In this document: in pieces, positions 9,631 through 17,362 of the stretch
Layout: every line of letters starts with the position of its first letter
How positions within the stretch are numbered: the first letter of the stretch is position 1
NCBI RefSeq assembly: GCF_038002225.1
Contig: NZ_JBBOCA010000001.1
Coordinates: 2,418,001-2,482,000, forward strand
DNA: 64,000 bases
Direction of reading: 5' to 3'
From: Paenibacillus sp. FSL R7-0204
Lineage (GTDB): Bacteria; Bacillota; Bacilli; Paenibacillales; Paenibacillaceae
Notes under the pieces: model-generated
What the model saw: only the letters and a program-made list of their open reading frames with translations
The model's database searches: none
What the model was told of the DNA's origin: nothing
Made by a program: the position numbers and the translations under genes

Positions 9631-9718
9631 AAATTAAAGATTTCGACAGACGCGAGGAAGCACCTGCATAAAAAATAAATAAATTATTGAACGATTAACA
9701 GAGGTCTGTGCGAAAAAT

Positions 9719-9880
9719 TCACGAAAGGTTCTGGCGTCGGGGCTGTGATTCGGTCTCGTTCTTTTGTCCTGCTTTCCAGGCGGGCCAATAATGCTGCTTG
9801 CATAACCCTTTCGCATAATGCCGTCTGTTACAGTCTTCTTTCGTGCATTTTCTTTCGTTGACGGCTCTCAGTCTTCCCAT
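9719..9880 (-). CDS. 53-residue zinc-finger-like protein
   Basis: A short gene with a good ribosome site (GGAGGG, eight bases before ATG 9880) and a TATAAT at 9921-9926 on the same strand. Residues 12-31 carry a Cys-x4-Cys spacing followed by YAKGLCKQHY, giving Cys12, Cys17, Cys27 and His30. This Cys-Cys-Cys-His pattern ending in G-x-C-x-x-H-Y is known from small zinc-binding proteins and from zinc parts of phage HNH and DNA-binding proteins. The rest is basic and polar with no other domain. It is divergent from rfbH across a 22-base palindrome, so it could be a small regulator. The coding potential is convincing; the role is inference. Confidence 0.6.
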   Translation of the reverse strand: MGRLRAVNERKCTKEDCNRRHYAKGLCKQHYWPAWKAGQKNETESQPRRQNLS

Positions 9881-9920
9881 ATGTGCATCCCTCCATAACG
9901 GTTCATTTCAAGTCAAGCCC

Positions 9921-9926
9921 ATTATA
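9921..9926 (-). promoter_or_regulatory. -10 box (TATAAT) for the zinc-finger-like gene
   Basis: A consensus TATAAT on the minus strand lies about 40 bases upstream of ATG 9880. The matching -35 region is weak. Confidence 0.4.
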
Positions 9927-9955
9927 GAGAACCCTCATAGACAAGAACTGAACAA

Positions 9956-9977
9956 AAATGGAATTTAAATTCCATTT
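9956..9977. promoter_or_regulatory. 22-base perfect palindrome, candidate operator
   Basis: The two halves AAATGGAATTT and AAATTCCATTT form a perfect palindrome with no spacer. It lies between the divergent small zinc-finger gene (start 9880) and rfbH (start 10077). A dimeric regulator binding here could control both directions. Its position 100 bases before rfbH fits an operator for the whole sugar cluster. Confidence 0.5.
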
Positions 9978-10076
9978 AATTCTAATCGTATTTAACCTCC
10001 CGGCTGCATATAAATGATGTACCAAGTCCGACAAATCCACAAAGATAATAACTATTAGTGTAAAGGAGGGGAGCTT

Positions 10077-11405
10077 TTGCCCACAGAAGCTGTAACCTTA
10101 CGTGAGCAAATTCTTAAGCTTACAGGAGAGTATTACGATATCCGTTGGCCCGGCCGGTCCTTTGTGCCTGGACGCGATTACGTGCCGGTCAGCGGTAAGG
10201 TGTTCGATGGCGAAGAATTGATCAGTCTGGTGGATGCTTCACTTGATTTTCACCTGACTGCGGGCAGATATACTGGCGAATTCGAGCGGAGGTTCTCTCA
10301 GATTATGGAGAGGAAGCATACCCTGCTGGTTAACTCGGGGTCCAGTGCGAATCTGCTTGCCGTCGCAGCACTTACCTCGCCGCTGCTCGGTGAACGGCGG
10401 CTACGGCCGGGCGATGAGGTAATCACAGTAGGCGCAGGCTTTCCGACCACGGTCAATCCGTTGATTCAGCATAGCCTGATTCCGGTGTTCGTGGATGTGG
10501 AGCTGCCTACCTACAATATAAATACGGCACTGCTCGATGAGGCACTGAGTCCGCGTACCAGAGCGGTCATGCTGGCACATACACTTGGTAATCCCTTCGA
10601 CCTGGCCAGTGTTAAGGCATTTACGGCCCGGCATGGGCTGTGGCTGATTGAGGACACCTGTGATGCTGTCGGGTCCATGTATGAAGGCAGGCCGACCGGT
10701 TCCTTCGGAGATCTGGCTACGGTCAGTTTTTTTCCGGCACATCATTTAACCATGGGAGAGGGAGGCGCAGTGCTGACCTCGGGTGCCCGCTTGAAGAAAA
10801 TTGTCGAATCGCTCCGTGACTGGGGCAGGGACTGCTGGTGCCAGCCAGGAACCGACAATACCTGCGGTAAGCGGTTTGACTGGACCAAGGGCGAGCTGCC
10901 TGCCGGATACGACCACAAATATACGTATAGCCACATCGGCTACAATCTGAAGGCTACCGATATGCAGGCAGCCATTGGAGTGTCCCAACTGGATAAGCTG
11001 GAGGGGTTCCATACGGCACGCAGGCGTAACTTTGACTATCTGAAGGCTGCGCTGAAGCCTGCGGAGGAATGGCTTATTCTCCCGCAGGCGACGCCGCGCA
11101 GTGATCCGAGCTGGTTCGGCTTCCCGCTGACGGTCAGGGAGGGGGGGCCACTCTCACGCAATGAGATTGTCCGCAAGCTGGAAGAGGCGCGTATCGGCAC
11201 CCGGCTCCTGTTCGCCGGGAACCTGCTGAAGCAGCCTGCATACTCCGGTGTGGCGCACCGCGTAGCCGCGCCGCTCATTCAGACGGACAGGATCATGAAC
11301 GATACGTTCTGGGTAGGAATCTATCCGGGACTTTCGACGGAGATGCTGGATTATACTGCGGAGGTATTGCTGGGCTTGCTGAAAGGTAAGGAGGTAAGAA
11401 GATGA
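10077..11405 (+). CDS. rfbH: CDP-4-keto-6-deoxyglucose 3-dehydrase (E1), RfbH/DdhC
   Basis: A 442-residue PMP-dependent enzyme of the DegT/DnrJ fold. It starts at TTG 10077 after GGAGGGG. The usual catalytic Lys is replaced by His in [14 protein letters not shown] (His222/223), the hallmark of the E1 dehydrase that removes the C3 hydroxyl of CDP-6-deoxy-4-ketoglucose. Cysteines for its iron-sulfur cluster are present at Cys195, Cys253, Cys255 and Cys263. E1 needs a flavin/ferredoxin-type reductase (E3, DdhD/RfbI), which is not in this window. It overlaps rfbF by ATGA and heads the CDP-3,6-dideoxyhexose operon. Confidence 0.93.
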   Translation: MPTEAVTLREQILKLTGEYYDIRWPGRSFVPGRDYVPVSGKVFDGEELISLVDASLDFHLTAGRYTGEFERRFSQIMERKHTLLVNSGSSANLLAVAALTSPLLGERRLRPGDEVITVGAGFPTTVNPLIQHSLIPVFVDVELPTYNINTALLDEALSPRTRAVMLAHTLGNPFDLASVKAFTARHGLWLIEDTCDAVGSMYEGRPTGSFGDLATVSFFPAHHLTMGEGGAVLTSGARLKKIVESLRDWGRDCWCQPGTDNTCGKRFDWTKGELPAGYDHKYTYSHIGYNLKATDMQAAIGVSQLDKLEGFHTARRRNFDYLKAALKPAEEWLILPQATPRSDPSWFGFPLTVREGGPLSRNEIVRKLEEARIGTRLLFAGNLLKQPAYSGVAHRVAAPLIQTDRIMNDTFWVGIYPGLSTEMLDYTAEVLLGLLKGKEVRR

Positions 11406-12178
11406 AGGTAGTCATTCTGGCCGGGGGCTATGGAACCCGGATCAGTGAAGAGACCGATGTGAAACCCAAGCCGATGATTGAGATCGGCGATAAGCCTATC
11501 CTGGTGCATATTATGGAGAATTATGCTGCCTATGGCTTCGAAAATTTTGTCATTTGCTTGGGGTATTTAGGGCATGTCATTAAACAATATTTCGCCGATT
11601 TCTATCTCCAGAGCTCGGATATTTCGTTCGATTTCGGCAATGGCAACCAGATCACCCGCCATAACCGTCAGCTGCGGAACTGGAAGGTAACGCTCGCGGA
11701 CACAGGCAAAGAGGCGATGACTGGCGGAAGAATCCGGCAAGTCCAGAAATACATCGGCAATGAACCGTTCATGCTGACTTATGGAGACGGTATTGCGGAT
11801 GTCAATATACCGGAATTGCTGGACTTCCACCGCTCACACGGGAAGCTGGCAACGGTAACGGCCGTTCAACCGAGTGGCCGTTTCGGTGCACTGGATATCG
11901 CAGATAACAACAGGGTGACTGGGTTCGTGGAGAAACCTAAGGGAGACGAGGGCTGGGTAAACGGCGGCTTCTTCGTACTCCAGCCTGAGGCATTCTCCCT
12001 GATTGAAGGCGACAGCACCGTCTGGGAACAGGAGCCGCTCCGGGAGCTGGCAGCCCGGGATGAGCTGAGGGCCTACAAGCACCACGGCTTCTGGCAGCCG
12101 ATGGATACACTCCGCGATAAGCGGTATCTGGAGCAGTTGTGGCAGGAGGGAGGCCTCCCATGGATGAGAACGCACTGA
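11402..12178 (+). CDS. rfbF: Glucose-1-phosphate cytidylyltransferase
   Basis: A 258-residue nucleotidyltransferase that makes CDP-glucose from CTP and glucose 1-phosphate, the first step of the CDP-dideoxysugar route. The signature [20 protein letters not shown] at residues 6-25, typical of the cytidylyltransferase and unlike the RmlA thymidylyltransferase, is clear. GDGIADV near residue 125 supplies the metal-binding Asp and [17 protein letters not shown] the sugar site. The start ATG overlaps the rfbH stop by four bases, which indicates translational coupling. Length matches the family. Confidence 0.95.
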   Translation: MKVVILAGGYGTRISEETDVKPKPMIEIGDKPILVHIMENYAAYGFENFVICLGYLGHVIKQYFADFYLQSSDISFDFGNGNQITRHNRQLRNWKVTLADTGKEAMTGGRIRQVQKYIGNEPFMLTYGDGIADVNIPELLDFHRSHGKLATVTAVQPSGRFGALDIADNNRVTGFVEKPKGDEGWVNGGFFVLQPEAFSLIEGDSTVWEQEPLRELAARDELRAYKHHGFWQPMDTLRDKRYLEQLWQEGGLPWMRTH

Positions 12179-13308
12179 TACCGGCGGAATTCTGGAAGGG
12201 GCGGCGCGTCTTCGTGACCGGGCATACCGGCTTCAAGGGAAGCTGGCTGACCCGGTGGTTGACGATGTTGGGAGCACGGGTAAGCGGATATGCCTGGGAC
12301 AGGGATGAGCATAAGCTCTTCCCGCTGATCGGAGACGGGCTGGGGGTCCGTACCGTCTGGGCAGATGTGCGGAACCGGCAGCGCCTAGATGCGGCGCTGC
12401 GGGAAGCGGCCCCGGAGGTCGTATTCCATCTGGCGGCCCAGCCGCTGGTCCGCACCTCCTATCAGTTCCCGGCCGACACCTTCGAGGTGAACGTGATGGG
12501 AACGGTGAATCTGCTGGAGGCGGTCGCGAGCGCCGTTGATTCAGGCATTGCTGTCAAAGCTGTCGTCAATGTAACGACGGATAAATGCTACGACAACCGG
12601 GAGTGGATCTGGGGTTACCGCGAGACCGATCCGCTGGGCGGCTATGATCCCTATTCTTCCAGCAAGGCGTGTTCTGAATTGGTAACGCAGGCTTACCGCA
12701 ACAGCTATTTCCATCCGGCGCGTTATGCCGAACATGGCGTAGCTGTCGCTACCGCCAGGGCGGGGAATGTCATCGGGGGCGGCGATGATTCTATGGACCG
12801 GCTCGTGCCCGATTGTCTGCGGGCATTCGCAGCAGGCAACCGTCCGCTGCTGCGCAGCCCGGGAGCGACCCGGCCCTGGCAGCATGTACTGGAGCCGCTT
12901 GGCGGCTATCTGCTGCTGGCAGAGAAGCTGGTGCGGGGAGGGGCGGAATATGCCTCAGCCTGGAATTTTGGCCCTGGGGAGCAGAGTGTCCACAGTGTGG
13001 AGAAGGTTGCGGTCCGGCTCGCGGCGATATGGGGCGAAGGGGCCGGTGTGGAAAAAACGGCGGGCTCCGGGCTGCACGAAGCCGGGGAACTACAGCTTGA
13101 CAGTACCAAGGCCCGCCGTCTGCTGGACTGGCGCTCGCGCTGGAGTGTAGAGCAGGCGCTGCAAAAGACGGTAGAGTGGCACAGGGCACTGCAAGCAGGG
13201 AAGGACATACGGCAGTTCAGTGAGCAGCAGATCTGTGAATATATGTTAGTGAACCTACAGGAGGGTAACAATGATAACTATCAGTCTATGCATGATTGTA
13301 CGCAATGA
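12160..13308 (+). CDS. rfbG: CDP-glucose 4,6-dehydratase
   Basis: A 382-residue extended SDR enzyme that turns CDP-glucose into CDP-4-keto-6-deoxyglucose, the substrate of RfbH. The start at ATG 12160 is preceded by GGAGGG and overlaps rfbF by 19 bases. The NAD-binding motif is GHTGFKGSWL near residue 19. The catalytic Tyr-x3-Lys is in YDPYSSSKACSE, and TTDKCY matches the Ser/Thr-containing active-site region. The last 38 bases overlap the next glycosyltransferase gene, whose ribosome site AGGAGGG lies within rfbG. Together with rfbF and rfbH it gives three of the four enzymes for CDP-3,6-dideoxy-4-ketoglucose. Confidence 0.95.
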   Translation: MDENALIPAEFWKGRRVFVTGHTGFKGSWLTRWLTMLGARVSGYAWDRDEHKLFPLIGDGLGVRTVWADVRNRQRLDAALREAAPEVVFHLAAQPLVRTSYQFPADTFEVNVMGTVNLLEAVASAVDSGIAVKAVVNVTTDKCYDNREWIWGYRETDPLGGYDPYSSSKACSELVTQAYRNSYFHPARYAEHGVAVATARAGNVIGGGDDSMDRLVPDCLRAFAAGNRPLLRSPGATRPWQHVLEPLGGYLLLAEKLVRGGAEYASAWNFGPGEQSVHSVEKVAVRLAAIWGEGAGVEKTAGSGLHEAGELQLDSTKARRLLDWRSRWSVEQALQKTVEWHRALQAGKDIRQFSEQQICEYMLVNLQEGNNDNYQSMHDCTQ

Positions 13309-14368
13309 AGAGAATAGCCTGGGCCGTTGCTTGGATTGTGTCAAGGATATTGTTGATGAAATCGTCATTATCGATACAGGCTCTACGGACCGGACCAAGG
13401 AGATTGCTGCTAAATACGGTGCGGTAATCTATGATTTTGAATGGATTGATGATTTCGCGGCAGCACGGAACGAAGCCTTTAGCAAGGCGACGAAGGAATA
13501 TATACTCTGGCTGGATGCAGACGATACGATTGAGGAGATCGACCAGGAACGCTTCAAGAAGTTAAAGGAGACACTTTCTCCGCAGTATCAATCTGTGACC
13601 ATGCCCTACAATCTGGCTTTCGACAGCGAAGGCAAGGTGATCTCAAGCCTGAGGCGCAACCGGCTGGTCCGCCGGGACTGCGGCTTCCAGTGGATCGGAC
13701 CGGTTCATGAATACCTGGCGGTTGCCGGATATACCTTTGACAGTGAGGTCTGCGTTACCCATAAGAAGGATAAGGTTCATACGGACCGCAACCTGCGCAT
13801 CTACCGTGGACGTCTGGCCAAGGGCGAGAACTTCTCGCCTCGTGATCTCTATTACTTCGCGAACGAGCTCAGAGACCATGCAATCCATGAAGAAGCGCTG
13901 GAATTTTACGAGAAGTTCCTGCAGACCGGCCAGGGCTGGGTTGAGGATAACTATCAGGCCTGCCTGAAGATGGCGGAATGCCATGGACATCTGAAGAACA
14001 AAGAAGAAAAGAAGAAGGCACTCTACCGCACCCTTAATTATGATATTCCCCGTTCTGAATTCTGCTGCCGTCTGGGTGAGGAATTCCTGCAGGACGGCGA
14101 GTATCAGCGGGCCATTTACTGGTTCGAACAGGCGATTTCACTGCCCCGGCGCTCTACTCTGGGTCTGCAGGATATGACCTCAACCACCTGGGTGCCGCAT
14201 CTGCAATTATGTTTATGTTATGACCGCCTGGGTCAGTATATGAAGGCTAATTATCATAATGAAACGGCACTGTTCTATTATCCTACGCATCCAAGTATGC
14301 TGCATAACCGGAAATACTATAAAGAGTTGCTCGGCGATTCCTTCAGCGAATTATTTACCGCTTCTTAA
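13271..14368 (+). CDS. Family 2 glycosyltransferase with TPR-like tail
   Basis: A 365-residue protein. The N-terminal GT-A domain begins ITISLCMIVRNEENSLGRCL, with IIDTGSTDRTKEIA and the metal-binding WLDADDTIEE around residues 79-88. The C-terminal half is helical and TPR-like, as in the SunS/BclA-type glycosyltransferases that modify peptides or proteins. Its start is inside rfbG, so it belongs to the CDP-sugar operon and may transfer that sugar. Close paralogs lie at 20938, 25371 and 48323 in this window. No signal peptide is seen, so it acts in the cytoplasm. A terminator follows. Confidence 0.88.
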   Translation: MITISLCMIVRNEENSLGRCLDCVKDIVDEIVIIDTGSTDRTKEIAAKYGAVIYDFEWIDDFAAARNEAFSKATKEYILWLDADDTIEEIDQERFKKLKETLSPQYQSVTMPYNLAFDSEGKVISSLRRNRLVRRDCGFQWIGPVHEYLAVAGYTFDSEVCVTHKKDKVHTDRNLRIYRGRLAKGENFSPRDLYYFANELRDHAIHEEALEFYEKFLQTGQGWVEDNYQACLKMAECHGHLKNKEEKKKALYRTLNYDIPRSEFCCRLGEEFLQDGEYQRAIYWFEQAISLPRRSTLGLQDMTSTTWVPHLQLCLCYDRLGQYMKANYHNETALFYYPTHPSMLHNRKYYKELLGDSFSELFTAS

Positions 14369-14397
14369 GCAGGCATCTGCCGCTTCTAGGCCAGCAT

Positions 14398-14440
14398 AAT
14401 AGACAGGCAACGTTCTCCGGAACGGACCTGTCTATTTATT
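14398..14440 (+). terminator. Intrinsic terminator of the rfbH operon
   Basis: AATAGACAGG pairs with CCTGTCTATT (ten perfect pairs), with a nested inner stem CGTTC/GAACG, followed by a T-rich run. It ends the rfbH-rfbF-rfbG-glycosyltransferase operon. Confidence 0.85.
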
Positions 14441-14545
14441 TTGCGGGGAAGAAAATTATACAAATAGGTATTTTTACACATTTATTTCGAGGAACATGAA
14501 TACCATTAAAATAAATAAGTCCACCTAATATAGAGGAGCGATGTT

Positions 14546-14944
14546 ATGGTACGCCATTACACCCAGCTGGAAATCATTAATTTATCGAAATTACCTCCGA
14601 CCACAGTGAAGAGATGGCTGGAATATTTCTCTTACTTCGTACCGGGAACCCGGCAAGGAGATCAGGCGCTCTATCCCTATGAAACTTTGAAACTGCTAAA
14701 ACGGATCAGTGAGCTGCGCATGGAACGCTATCATCTAAGCACTATAGTGCGCCTGCTGATAGAGGAGGGTTTCCCAATGTATGGAAAGGGTGAACAAGAG
14801 CTTCCAGTATCAGAGAAAACGGAAAGCCGCACGGCGGAGACCACGGAACCGGATAGACAGCAACAGCTTATTGCCTCCCTCTCTTCCCTGGCCAATGAGC
14901 TGATCCGGATTGCAGATCATCTGAACCACTTGAAGGTGCAGTAG
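14546..14944 (+). CDS. MerR-like helix-turn-helix protein
   Basis: A 132-residue protein starting at ATG 14546 after GAGGAG. Residues 1-70 fit a MerR-type winged-helix: an opening turn (YTQLEIINLSKLPPTTVKRWLEYF), a central Tyr/Tyr pair and LKLLKRISELRMERYHLSTIVRLL. The canonical MerR effector domain is missing: the tail (about 75-132) is short, charged and ends in a coil (LIASLSSLANELIRIADHLNHL). It may be a local regulator of the surface-glycan island or a helper of chromosome organisation, as with RacA-like MerR proteins. It stands alone between terminators; the targets are unknown. Confidence 0.72.
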   Translation: MVRHYTQLEIINLSKLPPTTVKRWLEYFSYFVPGTRQGDQALYPYETLKLLKRISELRMERYHLSTIVRLLIEEGFPMYGKGEQELPVSEKTESRTAETTEPDRQQQLIASLSSLANELIRIADHLNHLKVQ

Positions 14945-15178
14945 GTGGATTAGCCCAGAAGAATTCCAAGAGGGTCGGTTACATGAAAAGAGCTTGTCCA
15001 TTTCTAAGTGTCAACGTAGCTGTTGTATTTTATATGTTTAACTGAGGGTTTCAGCTTCCGGAACAAGCAGCGAGCGAATTAGACATTGCTCTGTACATAG
15101 CACCAGGCTCCTTCCGGTTGTGCCGCAACCCTCAATATGTTGTTGTGTCCGGTCTGGCTGAAGAATGGCAGTTGCCTG

Positions 15179-15535
15179 TTATTCCTCATCTTCCTCAATC
15201 TCAGTAGTTAGTTCTTCTTCCAGCAATCTTTCCGACAAGACACCAGAGTCACTCAACAAACGCAGAATCCGATCCATTTTACTTAGACTAAGCCACTGGC
15301 CCTTGGTAATCTCTTCGAGCAATCTGGCGGTTGCATTATTTAACTGGATCATGTTGAGGAAGTTCATGTTTCCGGGATTAGATAGCACGAAGGCCTGCAT
15401 CGCTTCCGCTTCCGCGTTGATGATGTGAGATAAAGACATCTCGTTGATCGCAATAGAGGTTAGCAGCAGAGAGATGCTCTCCTCCCGCGTAAGCGAGATA
15501 TCGGGGGTTATATTGGGGATGTGGGGCATTGACAT
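15179..15535 (-). CDS. Stand-alone form of the collagen-protein N-terminal domain
   Basis: A 118-residue protein, start ATG 15535, seven bases after GGAGGAG. Residues 4-50 match the N-terminal domain of two collagen-like proteins in this window (starts 35332 and 36488): the shared core is PNITP-x-I-x-[27 protein letters not shown]. Here no collagen repeats follow; the tail is acidic (EEELTTEIEEDEE). The domain may attach the collagens to the surface or to a coat layer, and this short copy could be a partner or a competitor for the same site. No assigned function is known to me. Confidence 0.6.
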   Translation of the reverse strand: MSMPHIPNITPDISLTREESISLLLTSIAINEMSLSHIINAEAEAMQAFVLSNPGNMNFLNMIQLNNATARLLEEITKGQWLSLSKMDRILRLLSDSGVLSERLLEEELTTEIEEDEE

Positions 15536-15746
15536 GCAGATCTCCTCCAAAACGTGAAAGGTTGCTGTGCGCTTTATTGTCCAGTCACAGCTATGTATAT
15601 TTCAGGCACAGATTGTCCTATTCCTGTTATTCTCTGAAATCCGCCAAATCCGATATACCTTGGACGAATGGTGATTGGGACAACTCAAAAGCACATATAT
15701 ATATAGCAGTAACTAAATCAAAGCAGGCGGCGGGGGGGATGAAGCG

Positions 15747-16025
15747 ATGCTACAGCGGGAACGGTTGATCAAAGCGATTATTCTGGCTGCGGCGCTGGAG
15801 GAAGAAGCGGTCTCGGCTCTGATCGCGGTTGAAATCCGCAAGCTGGAATATTTGTATGCCGATGAATATGGCTGGGAGGAAGAATTAGAGATGGGACGTT
15901 TTGGCGCCCTGCAGGAAGCGGTGGCCAGAATCATCACGGCTCTGGCACAGCATCAGGCCATGATCTGCCGGACACTGGAAACCAGCAGACGGCTGGTGCG
16001 AGAGGTGAACGGGTATGAAGGCTGA
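15747..16025 (+). CDS. Small helical protein of unknown function
   Basis: A 92-residue protein starting at ATG 15747 after a G-rich ribosome site. It is helical throughout, with many Ala, Leu and Glu residues and no transmembrane segment or known motif. The last 11 bases overlap the next gene, and the two form a pair, divergent from the gene at 15179-15535. Nothing in the sequence gives a function. Its place in the glycan/collagen island suggests a structural or coat-associated role; this is inference only. Confidence 0.5.
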   Translation: MLQRERLIKAIILAAALEEEAVSALIAVEIRKLEYLYADEYGWEEELEMGRFGALQEAVARIITALAQHQAMICRTLETSRRLVREVNGYEG

Positions 16026-16683
16026 AGCCCGGAAATCGGAGGATGAGCTGCTTTTGCAGGCGATTCATAAAACAATGGGACAAATGGAGCAGCTGAAGCA
16101 GGCTTGTCTGCGGCTCTCGGTCAATGCGGACGACGAGCTGGCGCTGTTCATGCGCGAGACAGAAAGGCTGCTTGAACGAGCTCAGCCCACAGGCCGGGAG
16201 ACTGAAAAACCAGAGTCGGAGCAACTGAAGCAGGCTTCTACTTACATTAAACAGACGATCCGCCCTGCGGATGCCTATGTATCCGGGGGCAAGTTTCTCT
16301 ATAATACGGGTAAGTCCGTCCGGTTCATCCAGCGGCGTTCTGCACAGGCCACGCGCAAGCGGACGTCCCACAAGAAGCGTGGGCATACATTAGGAGTACG
16401 CGCAGCCAGCGAACGCAAGCGGCAGCAGCGGCAGCAGATGAAGCCTGCGCTTCAGCCTCAGCCGAAGAAGGCAGTTGAGCCACAGCAGCCGAAGAAAGCA
16501 GTGGAGTGGCAGCAGCCGAAGAAGACGGTGGAACGTCAGCAGCCAAAGAAGGCAACGGAACGGCAGCAGCCAAAGAAAGTAGTGGAGCGGCAGCAGCCGA
16601 CGAGGACGCAATCTATGAATACACAGCCGACCGTTGACTATGTGGGGATCAGAACCTCATCCAACCTGAAGCGCTCCCTGTAA
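16015..16683 (+). CDS. Basic, low-complexity repeat protein
   Basis: A 222-residue protein whose start overlaps the preceding gene. Residues 1-65 are a coiled-coil-like helix. The middle (about 95-140) is very basic with RRSAQATRKRTSHKKRGH. The C-terminal part (about 145-200) has tandem octapeptide-like units built on QQPKK, each spelled with slightly varied codons. The tail then ends with a short Thr/Ser-rich stretch. Such Lys/Gln/Pro repeats resemble spore-coat or DNA/peptidoglycan-binding linkers, but no family is recognised. Operon with the small helical gene upstream. Confidence 0.55.
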   Translation: MKAEARKSEDELLLQAIHKTMGQMEQLKQACLRLSVNADDELALFMRETERLLERAQPTGRETEKPESEQLKQASTYIKQTIRPADAYVSGGKFLYNTGKSVRFIQRRSAQATRKRTSHKKRGHTLGVRAASERKRQQRQQMKPALQPQPKKAVEPQQPKKAVEWQQPKKTVERQQPKKATERQQPKKVVERQQPTRTQSMNTQPTVDYVGIRTSSNLKRSL

Positions 16684-16729
16684 GTCATCCCGGTTGCCGT
16701 CTGGCTGAAAGCCACTCCTTATTCTATTA

Positions 16730-17296
16730 TCAACGTCCGCCTTCTCCGGGCAGCTGCCACACTCCCGCTTCGGGATCATAGGCATCCACCACTCTGGCAG
16801 GATTGCCCGCCGCGATGCAGAAGTCCGGCAAATCCCGGGTGACCACACTGTTCGGTGTGACCCGGCAGCCCTTGCCAATCGTCACATTACCTACAATAAC
16901 GCAGTGGGCACCCAGCTCGCTGCCCGCACCGATCCGCACCTGCTGGCTGGTGGAGGTGATCCACTGGTCGCGGATGGGAATACCAATCTGGCGGTACTGG
17001 TGGTCGGTGTCGGCGATATAGACATCGGGCCCAACAAGTACGTTCTCCTCCAGAATGACACTGTTCGCAGCGGTAATGATCAGATTGCGGCTGCAGCTGC
17101 AGCCGTCTCCGATTGAAATTGCCGGCGGCTCACCTTGACCTGGATGAACTACCGTGAACCAGCTGTTCTCCTGAATAAGCACATTGCGGCCGATAGCGAC
17201 TTTCTCCGGACAGTTGATATCGGTCTTAAGCACGATCAGACTGCCGGGTCCGAAGGTATTGAAGCGTTGTTGAAATTCCTGGCTGATGCCTTCCAT
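16730..17296 (-). CDS. Hexapeptide-repeat acetyltransferase
   Basis: A 188-residue left-handed beta-helix protein of the CatB/LpxA-like class. Hexapeptide turns with I/V-G-x-G-x-x occur across residues 30-170 (IGDGCSC, IGAGSELGAHCVIVG, IGKGC). The probable catalytic His is in the DTDHQYRQIG loop near residue 97. It ends with VVTRDLPDFCIAAGNPARVV, the usual closing segment of sugar O- or N-acetyltransferases, so it probably uses acetyl-CoA to modify a sugar. It is the last of three minus-strand genes whose products share this fold. Confidence 0.82.
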   Translation of the reverse strand: MEGISQEFQQRFNTFGPGSLIVLKTDINCPEKVAIGRNVLIQENSWFTVVHPGQGEPPAISIGDGCSCSRNLIITAANSVILEENVLVGPDVYIADTDHQYRQIGIPIRDQWITSTSQQVRIGAGSELGAHCVIVGNVTIGKGCRVTPNSVVTRDLPDFCIAAGNPARVVDAYDPEAGVWQLPGEGGR

Positions 17297-17362
17297 GTGT
17301 TACTGCCTCCTTTCAGATGGACCGGACAAGCCTGCTGCGGCATGCCCGGCGGTTATCTTGCC

